This document shows positions 7,550-13,610 of a DNA stretch of 13,610 nt, one piece after another. Below the pieces are notes generated by a model that did not search any database, had not been told where the DNA came from, and saw only the letters and a program-made list of their open reading frames with translations. Where the stretch lies: positions 1 through 13,610 of the forward strand of contig CAKQKA010000044.1 of assembly GCA_934247855.1 (NCBI GenBank), in the 5' to 3' direction. The first letter of the stretch is position 1. Each line of letters starts with the position of its first letter. Made by a program: the position numbers and the translations under genes. The DNA is from an uncultured Clostridia bacterium. GTDB taxonomy: Bacteria; Bacillota; Clostridia; Christensenellales; Borkfalkiaceae.

Positions 7550-9178
7550 ATGAAAATGGGAAAAATCACCGCATTCATTACCGCAATCGTTGCGATATTG
7601 ACGACTTTTTCGTTTTTAACCCCGGCTACCGCCGCTTTTGCGGATGAAACTGCCGGACCTCAGACAGAATTTTTATTTGCGTATAATTCGTATGACAGTA
7701 ATTTCGTGTTCGGCAAACTCGCCGAAAAACTCGATGAAGCAAACAAAGCCGATTACGCAAACTATAAATATACCTTCTCTTACGAACCCGCCGGTTTAAC
7801 TCAAGGCGAAGTTGAAAAATATCTTGGTAAAAAAGTCGGCGATAAAGCAGGCGAGGGTGAAGCCGAAAAAACGCTCACGCTTGAAGATTTACTTGCCGAA
7901 GCAAAAGAAAAACTCGGCGCAAAGGATATCGAAGTAAAAGTTTCGGATAAAGAGCTTTCCGAAACCGGCAGCAAGAAGCTTACTTTCAACTATCAGGGAG
8001 GTTACACCGCAACTATAAAAGGTACTCCTAAGGATTCCGAAAGCGGCAAAGAAGCCCTAGACGCCGTAGTAGCTTTCAAAACCGTTTCATCTGCCGGGCT
8101 CGATCTTACACCTAAGTATAATTTCGGCGATTTGAAAGCGCTCAAAAAATACGCTGCAACCGTTAAAGAAACCGCTTCGAACGTTAAGTTCGGCGACGAT
8201 TTCACATTCCCCGACATTAAAGACTTGTACAGCGTAAATTATTACGCTAAAGAAGACGCAAAGCTCACGTTGTTCTATATGACTCCCGGCAGTTCTTCTT
8301 TCAGCAAATCGACCGTCAGCGGTTCGAGCTCTAAAGAATTCGAGCTCGGTTCGCACGGCAAATATACTTTCTATATCGCGCTTGCTAACCCCGTAAACGA
8401 TAAGGACGAAGCTATCAGCCTTAACGATTACAAGCTTAAAGACGACGGTTACTATGAAGACGACGTTAAGAAATATTACTTGAGCAACGAAACGTTCAGC
8501 AGCGTTGTATACGGCGAAGGCGAAGAAAATCCCGATACTACGGGCGTTACCGTTCAGTACCTTTGCGATGCGGGCGGGAATAAACTTTATCCCGTATTCA
8601 GCTTTAATTACAGCGGAACAAAAGATCCTAAGGTTATAAAGAGCCAGTCCGAAGGTCAGGTTCACAACGCATATTACGGTCTTACATACACCAACGTAAG
8701 TAAACTGCTTACCGTCGAATCGGTTTCCGATAGTCAGACTAAATATCGTTTGTATTTTTCCACAACAGAACTCGGCAGCGATAAGCTCGTTTGGAAAGAT
8801 GCGGCAAAGTTAGGCGATAATGATACCGAAGACGGCAAACTTTATGACGTAACCGACGAAAAGGATTTTGCGTTCAGCGAATCGACGAGAAACTTCAACG
8901 TTGCCAAAAAAGGTTATTATTACGTTACTTGCGATGTATCGAACGAATTCGGCGGCGACTCCGCTTATGTTGTCATCAACGGCACGAAAGAAATCAGCAA
9001 GATCAGTTACACTCGCGATTGGGGCAAAGAAATAGGCTCTTTCTTCAAGAACAATACGACATCGGTTATCTTCTTAGGAATTGCCATTCTTTCCTTTATC
9101 GGATTGATGCTCGTTATCTTCATCAAGCCTAAGGAAGCAAAAGTAGAAGAAAACGTTACTCCGAAGAGTAAAGACTAA
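7550..9178 (+). CDS. Exported protein with C-terminal membrane anchor, unknown function
   Basis: A 542-aa protein. I do not recognise a family. The ATG at 7550 is chosen because it gives a clean signal peptide (MKMGK, then a hydrophobic core from about residue 6, likely cut after AFA at residue 31) and has GGGAG 10 nt upstream; the frame is open to 7481. Residues 32-500 are soluble, rich in Lys, Asp, Ser and Tyr, and should lie outside. A membrane helix spans about 503-525, followed by KPKEAKVEEN and a short cytoplasmic tail. The segment shortly before the helix (GYYYVTCDVSNEFGG...AYVVI) looks like the last strands of an Ig/PKD-type beta sandwich, and an earlier GKYTFYIALANP is similar. Only two Cys are visible in the ectodomain (in YLCDAGG and VTCDVS). 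No sortase motif or lipobox is present. It has its own strong promoter and terminator. Surface adhesin, sensor or structural protein are all possible. Confidence 0.88.
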   Translation: MKMGKITAFITAIVAILTTFSFLTPATAAFADETAGPQTEFLFAYNSYDSNFVFGKLAEKLDEANKADYANYKYTFSYEPAGLTQGEVEKYLGKKVGDKAGEGEAEKTLTLEDLLAEAKEKLGAKDIEVKVSDKELSETGSKKLTFNYQGGYTATIKGTPKDSESGKEALDAVVAFKTVSSAGLDLTPKYNFGDLKALKKYAATVKETASNVKFGDDFTFPDIKDLYSVNYYAKEDAKLTLFYMTPGSSSFSKSTVSGSSSKEFELGSHGKYTFYIALANPVNDKDEAISLNDYKLKDDGYYEDDVKKYYLSNETFSSVVYGEGEENPDTTGVTVQYLCDAGGNKLYPVFSFNYSGTKDPKVIKSQSEGQVHNAYYGLTYTNVSKLLTVESVSDSQTKYRLYFSTTELGSDKLVWKDAAKLGDNDTEDGKLYDVTDEKDFAFSESTRNFNVAKKGYYYVTCDVSNEFGGDSAYVVINGTKEISKISYTRDWGKEIGSFFKNNTTSVIFLGIAILSFIGLMLVIFIKPKEAKVEENVTPKSKD

Positions 9179-9193
9179 TAAGATAATTAAGGG

Positions 9194-9225
9194 GCTGTCG
9201 CATTAAAATAATGCGACAGCTTTTT
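9194..9225 (+). terminator. Strong intrinsic terminator
   Basis: GCTGTCGCATTA (9194-9205) and its perfect complement (9209-9220) form a 12-bp stem with a 3-nt loop, followed by TTTTT (9221-9225). It lies 15 nt after the surface-protein stop codon. Its left side, GGGGCTGTCGCA (9191-9202), recurs exactly in the terminator near 12450. Confidence 0.92.
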
Positions 9226-9255
9226 GCTTAAGCGAATTGCCGCAAAAATGTATCA

Positions 9256-9299
9256 CGTCATCCTGAGACCGCTTACTTGCTCGGCTGACGAAGGATCTA
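9256..9299 (+). repeat. Dispersed GTCATCCTGAGA...CGAAGGATCT repeat, copy A
   Basis: A 44-nt unit starting CGTCATCCTGAGAC and ending CTCGGCTGACGAAGGATCTA; ATCCT and AGGAT near its ends are inverted. A close relative lies on the opposite strand at 12640-12683 (first 14 nt identical; CTCGGCT, AC and GAAGGATC also shared) and a more diverged one at 12495-12540. It is non-coding and lies between the terminator and the gtrA-like gene. Confidence 0.8.
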
Positions 9300-9376
9300 G
9301 CCGTTAGGCGCACTTTAATCGCAGTCAAACTAAACTCTCATTTTGATACAAAATAACTTAAAAGAGCGATACTGCA

Positions 9377-9856
9377 ATGATAGAATTCATAAAAAAAATC
9401 TTTAGAAAATATCGCGAGCAGATTACATACTTAATTTTCGGCGGATTGACCACGCTTGTAAGCATAGCCGTTTCTTCGCTTTTTTATTATGTAATATTCG
9501 GCAAAACACATACTATTTTATCGAACGTAATATCGGAAATAGTTGCAATAACTTTTGCATATATAACAAATAAGTTGTTTGTGTTTTGCAGTAAAACAAA
9601 CGACTTTAAAAGTCTTTTAAAAGAAATCGTATCGTTTTATCTGCTTCGGGCGGCGTCCACGCTTTTAAATATCGGGGCGATGTATCTTTTTGTCGATAAA
9701 TGGCACTTTGAATTTATCGTATGCAAAATTATAGTTACGGTAGTGGTTATAATCCTTAACTATATTTTCTCTAAACTCTTCGTTTTCAAAAAGAAAACCG
9801 CCGTCGAAGAGCCGTCGGTAACTACAGCCGATAGCCAAGGAGCGACCGATGATTAA
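9377..9856 (+). CDS. GtrA-family membrane protein
   Basis: A 159-aa protein with four predicted membrane helices (about 16-38, 44-65, 84-108 and 116-137). The sequence pattern is that of GtrA: YLIFGGLTTLVS at the first helix, FAYITNKLFVF at the end of the second, and a repeat of the same logic in NYIFSKLFVFK at the end of the fourth. Family members are thought to help move or present polyprenyl-linked sugars for glycosylation of surface polymers. The tail after residue 140 is hydrophilic. The ribosome site is weak (AAAGAG, 9361-9366), and no convincing promoter is visible in 9300-9360. The last codons overlap the next start (ATGATTAA), so translation is coupled to the dehydroquinate-synthase-like gene. 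No glycosyltransferase partner lies in the window. Confidence 0.9.
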   Translation: MIEFIKKIFRKYREQITYLIFGGLTTLVSIAVSSLFYYVIFGKTHTILSNVISEIVAITFAYITNKLFVFCSKTNDFKSLLKEIVSFYLLRAASTLLNIGAMYLFVDKWHFEFIVCKIIVTVVVIILNYIFSKLFVFKKKTAVEEPSVTTADSQGATDD

Positions 9857-10886
9857 CATAAACATAACCGAAAAAAAACATACGGACGTCGTATTTATAG
9901 ATAACGTTTCGCAAATTTCAGAAGCGTGCGCCGGGTTAAGCGGCAAAAAGATAGCAGTTCTTGCATCCGAAAGTCAGAGTAAGAATACGGCGGCGTTATT
10001 AAACGCTTTAAAAAACTGTGAAGCAACGACGTACGTTTATACATTGCATGACGGCGAGGAGTGCAAAAACATAGAAAGCGCATTGAAACTTTCCGCTTTT
10101 TTAGACGAAAACATGTTCGGTCGGTCGGATATGATTCTGAATTTCGGCGGCGGAACGGTTTGCGATCTCGGCGGTTTTGTCGCAAGTATTTACAAGCGCG
10201 GGATTTTATATTATAATATACCCACAACATTGCTTTGCGCGGTGGATGCCTGCATAGGCGGCAAAACGGCGGTTGACTGCAACGGCAAAAAGAACCACTG
10301 GGGCACCTTTTATCAGCCCGAAAAGGTATGTATAATCGGCGATATCATAAAAAGTTTACCTGACGAGCTGATAGACGCGGGTAAGTCCGAAATAGTAAAA
10401 TACGCCGTCATTGACGAGGATTTTTACGAATATCTGTCCGAATTGCCGATTGAAAATTTTACGACCGAGCTTACGACTATTATACAAAAATGTTTGCGGA
10501 TAAAGGGGCGTTTTGTCGAGCTTGACGAACGCGACCGGGGCGCGCGGCACGCACTTAATGCGGGGCATACCATAGCGCATGCGATAGAGGCGCAAAGCGG
10601 CTTTTCTATCGACCACGCCGCGGCGGTTATGCTCGGATTGATAACCGAAACAAATATTGCTTATAAATCGGGCTTTATCGGTCAAAATCGTTTTGAGCGT
10701 TTGACTAAGCTATATCGCAAATACTTTGGCGATTATGCCGAACTCAGCCTTGACGAAATTGAAAATCTTGTTCCGTTTATGCAAAGCGATAAAAAGAACC
10801 AAAACGGCAAAATCTGTTTCGTTTTGCCGTGCGAACATTCTGTAGGATCGGTTATGATTGACGATATTAAATCAATTTTAATCTGA
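9849..10886 (+). CDS. 3-Dehydroquinate synthase-like sugar-phosphate cyclase
   Basis: A 345-aa enzyme of the AroB fold, NAD- and metal-dependent; AroB proper turns DAHP into 3-dehydroquinate in the shikimate pathway. NAD-site glycines are GGGTVCDLGGF (100-110). The active-site block VDACIGGKT is 132-140 (Asp133, Lys139), followed by KNHWGTFYQPEKV. Likely metal ligands are Glu181 (in KSEIVKYA, with Lys184), His240 (LNAGHTIAHAIE, 236-247) and His256 (in DHAAA). The catalytic residues therefore look complete. Departures from common AroB are LNAGHTIAH, where GHTFGH is usual, and DHAAAVMLGL in place of HGEAV. Neighbours are GtrA and an ABC exporter, not shikimate genes. It may be the true AroB of this genome, or a relative making another cyclitol; I keep the call at superfamily level and leave the symbol empty. 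Confidence 0.88.
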   Translation: MININITEKKHTDVVFIDNVSQISEACAGLSGKKIAVLASESQSKNTAALLNALKNCEATTYVYTLHDGEECKNIESALKLSAFLDENMFGRSDMILNFGGGTVCDLGGFVASIYKRGILYYNIPTTLLCAVDACIGGKTAVDCNGKKNHWGTFYQPEKVCIIGDIIKSLPDELIDAGKSEIVKYAVIDEDFYEYLSELPIENFTTELTTIIQKCLRIKGRFVELDERDRGARHALNAGHTIAHAIEAQSGFSIDHAAAVMLGLITETNIAYKSGFIGQNRFERLTKLYRKYFGDYAELSLDEIENLVPFMQSDKKNQNGKICFVLPCEHSVGSVMIDDIKSILI

Positions 10887-10912
10887 CTATATTAAAAAAT
10901 AATGGGGGTAGT

Positions 10913-11608
10913 ATGGACATACTTTCGATTGAAAATCTATCCAAGCAATACAAGGACAAGTTGGCAATCAACAATCTGACTTATTCTTTGAGCGAGGGCA
11001 AAATTCTCGGACTGTTAGGTCCGAACGGCAGCGGAAAAACCACGCTGCTAAAATGTATTGCAGGGCTTTTAACTCCTGAAAAAGGGAGTATTACCATATG
11101 TGAAAATCCAATCGGGGTGGAAACAAAAAAACTTGTGGCATATCTTCCGGACAGGAACTTTCTTAACGAATGGATGACCGTTGCGCAGTTTTTTACTTAC
11201 ACGTCGGATTTCTTCACGGACTTTGATCGCAGAAAAGCCGAAGATATGACCGCGCTTCTGGGAATCAGCCACAGCGCGCAAATTAAAACGCTTTCCAAGG
11301 GCAATAAGGAAAAACTCGCTTTAATCGTTACAATGAGCCGTAATGCAAAATTATATCTTTTGGACGAACCGATTGCGGGCGTCGATCCCGCCGCGCGCGA
11401 TTATGTATTGTCCACGATTTTAACAAGTTATTCGCCGCACTCGTCCATAATTCTTTCGACTCATCTGATTGCCGACGTAGAAAAAACTCTTACCGACGTA
11501 GTGTTCATATCCCGCGGGGAGATAGTGCTTGCGGGCACGAAAGACGGCTTTTACAGCCATACAGGCAAGTCGGTTGACGAACTCTTCAGGGAGGAATTCA
11601 GATGCTGA
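10913..11608 (+). CDS. ABC transporter ATP-binding protein, YtrB-like
   Basis: A 231-aa ATPase subunit. Walker A is GPNGSGKTT (36-44), the signature is LSKGNKEKL (127-135, LSKGN in place of LSGGQ), Walker B is LYLLDEP (147-153) and the H-loop His is H184 in STH. The segment AYLPDRNFLNEWMTV and the degenerate signature resemble YtrB-type ATPases of Firmicutes, which usually sit next to a GntR (YtrA) repressor and respond to envelope stress or antibiotics. No GntR gene is in this window. A GGGGG ribosome site (10904-10908) precedes the ATG, 26 nt after the cyclase gene, so it is probably co-transcribed. Its stop overlaps the permease start (ATGCTGA). Confidence 0.93.
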   Translation: MDILSIENLSKQYKDKLAINNLTYSLSEGKILGLLGPNGSGKTTLLKCIAGLLTPEKGSITICENPIGVETKKLVAYLPDRNFLNEWMTVAQFFTYTSDFFTDFDRRKAEDMTALLGISHSAQIKTLSKGNKEKLALIVTMSRNAKLYLLDEPIAGVDPAARDYVLSTILTSYSPHSSIILSTHLIADVEKTLTDVVFISRGEIVLAGTKDGFYSHTGKSVDELFREEFRC

Positions 11609-12405
11609 AAAATCTCTTTAAATACGAATTCAAATGGATGCTCGGCAAAATAGTTTTTGCCTGGATAGTCGTTTTATCGGTAGCGGTGCTCCACTGCATA
11701 AACCTTTTGCTTGTCGAAAGTTTTTCCGATACAATCGCAAAATCGTCGGTTTTATCTACAATGACTCTAATGTCGTCGGGTATGCTGTCGTTCTTGTTTT
11801 CGGTGTCGATAGGGCTGTCGCTCACGTTTTGTTATATAATGGCGGCAGTGCGGTTTTATCGCAACATATATTCAAGCGAAGGTTACTTCACTTTATGCAC
11901 GCCTATTGATTTCAAAAGTCACATATTCTGCAAATTCATGGTCGCGTTCATCTGTGCGCTTTTAACGCTTGTTGTGGACGGAATCGCATATTTTATCGCT
12001 TTCGCTTTCAACCGCGACCTTGTAACAACTATCTTTAAAGCATTTGCGAATTTATTAAATAGCCCCGAAAGTTTTCTGTTTGTCGTGGAAATAGCAATCG
12101 GCGGAATAGCACTTTTATCGGACGCTATTTTAAAAATGTACCTTGCCGTTTCGTTCGGGCAGTGCTTTAAAAACAAAGTGCTCGGCGCAATTCTGTTCTA
12201 CTTTATAATATCGTTCGTGCTTGAAATTGCGTTTTCTGTAATCGCGGGCATTTACATTGCCGTCGTCTTTATCGGCGGAGCTGTTACCTCAAGCGCGGTA
12301 ATACACCTTACGTTATGGCTTGCAATAATCGCCATATCGGGCGTGGCGATCGGCTCGTACGCTATCGTACTGAATAGATTAAAAACAAAGCTTAATCTCG
12401 AATAA
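11602..12405 (+). CDS. ABC-2-like transporter permease
   Basis: A 267-aa membrane protein with about six hydrophobic helices (about 17-37, 58-83, 107-134, 152-175, 190-215 and 230-255) and short loops. It opens with MLKNLFKYEFKWM, an amphipathic start common in ABC-2 permeases, and carries EGYFTLCTPI in the first cytoplasmic part, as in lantibiotic- or YtrC/D-like permeases. The 7-nt overlap with the ATPase gene shows the two form one transporter. The substrate is unknown; export of a lipid, peptide or antibiotic is the usual role. It is followed 46 nt later by a terminator that closes the unit. Confidence 0.85.
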   Translation: MLKNLFKYEFKWMLGKIVFAWIVVLSVAVLHCINLLLVESFSDTIAKSSVLSTMTLMSSGMLSFLFSVSIGLSLTFCYIMAAVRFYRNIYSSEGYFTLCTPIDFKSHIFCKFMVAFICALLTLVVDGIAYFIAFAFNRDLVTTIFKAFANLLNSPESFLFVVEIAIGGIALLSDAILKMYLAVSFGQCFKNKVLGAILFYFIISFVLEIAFSVIAGIYIAVVFIGGAVTSSAVIHLTLWLAIIAISGVAIGSYAIVLNRLKTKLNLE

Positions 12406-12451
12406 TTTTTTAGGCTTTATATGCGGCGCATTGCTGTGTGTAAGTAGGGGG

Positions 12452-12494
12452 CTGTCGCAAGTTATGAGATTTTGTAACTTGCGGCAGTATTTTT
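12452..12494 (+). terminator. Intrinsic terminator of the gtrA-ABC unit
   Basis: CTGTCGCAAGTTA (12452-12464) pairs with TAACTTGCGGCAG (12475-12487): 13 bp with one G-U pair, a 10-nt loop, then TATTTTT. Its 5' flank GGGGCTGTCGCA (12448-12459) is identical to that of the terminator at 9191-9202, although the rest of the stems differ. Confidence 0.88.
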
Positions 12495-12683
12495 AGTCAT
12501 CCCGAGATGAACCCGCTTGACTTACCTACGAGGGATATAGTCACAGGAGATTGCGTTCTAACGCAGTCACCTGTGGCTAGGGGCGTAAGCCCCGCACTTT
12601 TAGAGATTAGACTGTGTTTAGGTGCGGCACTTCGTGCCTGGATCCTTCGTGAGCCGAGTATATAAGTGCGTCTCAGGATGACG
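12495..12683. repeat. Structured intergenic element bounded by inverted repeat copies
   Basis: Most of the roughly 420-nt gap 12406-12826 is this element. GTCATCCCGAGA (12496-12507) and TCTCAGGATGAC (12671-12682) are inverted ends with one mismatch. Copy B of the dispersed repeat (12495-12540, plus) and copy C (12640-12683, minus) form the two halves. Between them lie three hairpins: CACAGG/CCTGTG (12542-12547 and 12570-12575) enclosing TGCGTT/AACGCA; GGGGC-GTAA-GCCCC (12580-12593); and GGCAC-TTC-GTGCC (12626-12638). There is no coding capacity. It resembles a small non-autonomous or REP-like element. No target-site duplication was obvious. Confidence 0.6.
12640..12683 (-). repeat. Dispersed GTCATCCTGAGA...CGAAGGATCC repeat, copy C
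   Basis: Minus-strand copy of the unit at 9256-9299. Shared blocks are CGTCATCCTGAGAC (14 nt), CTCGGCT, AC and GAAGGATC; the middle (about 10 nt) is diverged. The two are in opposite orientation about 3.4 kb apart, flanking the gtrA-to-permease unit. Confidence 0.8.
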
Positions 12684-12760
12684 GGAATGTGATATATTCT
12701 GCGGTCATTATGGTCTTTTGTCCGAAGCGGTAACGCCGCTATACGACGTAGATAAGCTAC

Positions 12761-12796
12761 AAAAAAAGAACTCTCGACAAGGAGAGTTCTTTTTTT
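12761..12796. terminator. Bidirectional intrinsic terminator
   Basis: GAACTCTC (12768-12775) and GAGAGTTC (12782-12789) form a perfect 8-bp stem with a 6-nt loop. It is flanked by seven A on the left and seven T on the right, so it can stop transcription from either side. It sits 31 nt past the stop codon of the minus-strand gene. Between 12684 and 12760 I see only a short AGCGG/CCGCT hairpin. Confidence 0.9.
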
Positions 12797-12826
12797 GCTC
12801 TATTCAAGTGTAACTTTGACTTTGAA

Positions 12827-13610
12827 TTATTCAGCGTCTGAACCTTCGGAACCGTCAGTGTTTTCGGAGCCACCTTCGGTAGTAGTTTCTTCCGTGGTTT
12901 CTTCGGTAGCCTCGGTTGATTCTTCAGCGGGTTCTTCGGCTGCGTCAGACATACCGTTATTGTTTATTTCGGGGTTGTCATAGTCGTATTCGCCGACTTC
13001 TTCGTCTTCATCGTCATCGGCTTGCGCAGCTTTCTTTTCGTTTTCGGCTTTCTTGGCAAGAGCCTTTTTGCCTGCGATTTCTCTGCTGTCGCGGCTGTAG
13101 AACTCAACCGATTTAGATTTCTTGGAATTCTTCTTTTCAACTATATTCTTAATCATTATCACAACAAGGAGTACGATAAGTACCGCGGCAATGATGATCG
13201 ACGTAAGCTGGAGTGCCCAGTTGAAAGATGAGGGATCGGCTGCAGAGGACGAATCTTCCGAAGAGCTGCTGCTGCTCGAATCGTCGGACGAAGAGGTCGT
13301 TTTATCGATTTCGTGTTCGACGTCAACTGTCGTATAGTCGTACGATTTAACCGACGTATCGGCGTTTTTGTATTCGCAGTAGATTGTTGTTGCTTCGTAC
13401 TCTTCGATTATTTCCTTAACTTCCTTTTTGCCGGAGCTGTCTGAAGCGGTGTCGTCCGTCGTGGGGTTATACTTAATAGTGGTGGGGATGCGGGTATATT
13501 TTACTTCGCTTCCTTCAACAAGTTTAAGTCCGCTGTTTGTAAGTTCGAAAAGTTTTTGTTCTTTTTCTATGGTAGTAACGGTGTAGTCGGTAAAGTAAAC
13601 AGTGCCGTTG
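12827..13610 (-). CDS. C-terminal part of a single-pass surface protein (cut by window edge)
   Basis: The minus-strand frame is open from the window edge (first full codon at 13609) to TAA at 12829-12827, 260 sense codons. The internal ATG near 13162 is inside the membrane helix and is not the true start. The visible part begins in an ectodomain (GTVYFTDYTVTTIEKEQ...), followed by a Ser/Asp-rich stalk (TTSSSDDSSSSSSEDSSS), FNWALQLT and a helix of about 20 hydrophobic residues (IIIAAVLIVLLVVIMI). The cytoplasmic side is first basic (KNIVEKKNSKKSK), then has an Ala/Lys/Glu stretch and a long acidic Thr/Glu/Ser tail ending EGSDAE. I do not recognise a family. The topology (ectodomain, stalk, helix, charged tail) parallels the protein at 7550-9178, without clear sequence similarity. 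N-terminus, signal peptide and promoter lie outside the window. Confidence 0.85.
   Translation of the reverse strand, partial: NGTVYFTDYTVTTIEKEQKLFELTNSGLKLVEGSEVKYTRIPTTIKYNPTTDDTASDSSGKKEVKEIIEEYEATTIYCEYKNADTSVKSYDYTTVDVEHEIDKTTSSSDDSSSSSSSEDSSSAADPSSFNWALQLTSIIIAAVLIVLLVVIMIKNIVEKKNSKKSKSVEFYSRDSREIAGKKALAKKAENEKKAAQADDDEDEEVGEYDYDNPEINNNGMSDAAEEPAEESTEATEETTEETTTEGGSENTDGSEGSDAE

Noticed and set aside
9256..12683. CRISPR-like array from the repeated GTCATCCTGAG units
   Set aside because: There are only three diverged copies in mixed orientation, kilobases apart, with no regular spacers and no cas genes.
13230..13300. Microsatellite or phase-variable Ser-codon tract in the minus-strand gene
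   Set aside because: The Ser run uses mixed codons (AGC, TCT, TCG, TCC) interrupted by Asp and Glu, so slippage is unlikely; it reads as a stalk.
12795..13337. Plus-strand Ser-rich frames near 12795-13337
   Set aside because: They are the complement of the acidic and Ser-rich codons of the minus-strand surface protein, and the terminator and protein features support the minus strand.

Overview
The window (13.6 kb, moderate GC) looks like a chromosomal segment of an anaerobic Clostridia-like Firmicute, probably an uncultured one. This is an inference from four things: a large Alu-domain-containing SRP RNA, a T-box leader in front of ileS, subunits of a sodium-pumping decarboxylase, and a YtrB-like ABC system. 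I cannot assign a genus. No CRISPR array, transposase, phage gene or tRNA was seen.

Region 1 (1-957) is non-coding but busy. A large bacterial SRP RNA gene lies on the minus strand, with its own promoter and terminator. It diverges from a plus-strand promoter that drives a T-box riboswitch. The T-box has an AUC (Ile) specifier, a UGGU antiterminator bulge and an intrinsic terminator.

Region 2 (958-5777) is an information-processing cluster: a long type-2 (eukaryote-like) isoleucyl-tRNA synthetase, a COG1092-like class I SAM methyltransferase starting 10 nt after it, and an RluA-family pseudouridine synthase.

Region 3 (5778-7430) encodes the membrane part of a Na+-translocating decarboxylase: the beta subunit and a small gamma-like subunit. 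The carboxyltransferase (alpha) and biotin carrier are not present in the window.

Region 4 (7431-9225) is a monocistronic unit with a strong sigma70-type promoter and a strong terminator. It encodes a 542-aa exported protein anchored by one C-terminal membrane helix, of unknown function.

Region 5 (9226-12492) holds a second transcription unit: a GtrA-family membrane protein, a 3-dehydroquinate-synthase-like enzyme whose start overlaps the gtrA stop, a YtrB-like ABC ATPase and its overlapping permease. Both ends of this unit are bounded by related terminators (shared 12-mer core) and copies of a roughly 44-nt dispersed palindromic repeat.

Region 6 (12493-13610) starts with a structured repeat element, then a bidirectional terminator. 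It ends with the 3' part of a minus-strand gene for another single-pass surface protein with a Ser-rich stalk and a long acidic cytoplasmic tail, cut by the window edge.

Most of the window is ordinary housekeeping. The points most worth a second look are the isolated GtrA/DHQ-synthase pair, the terminator-linked dispersed repeats, and the two uncharacterised membrane-anchored surface proteins.
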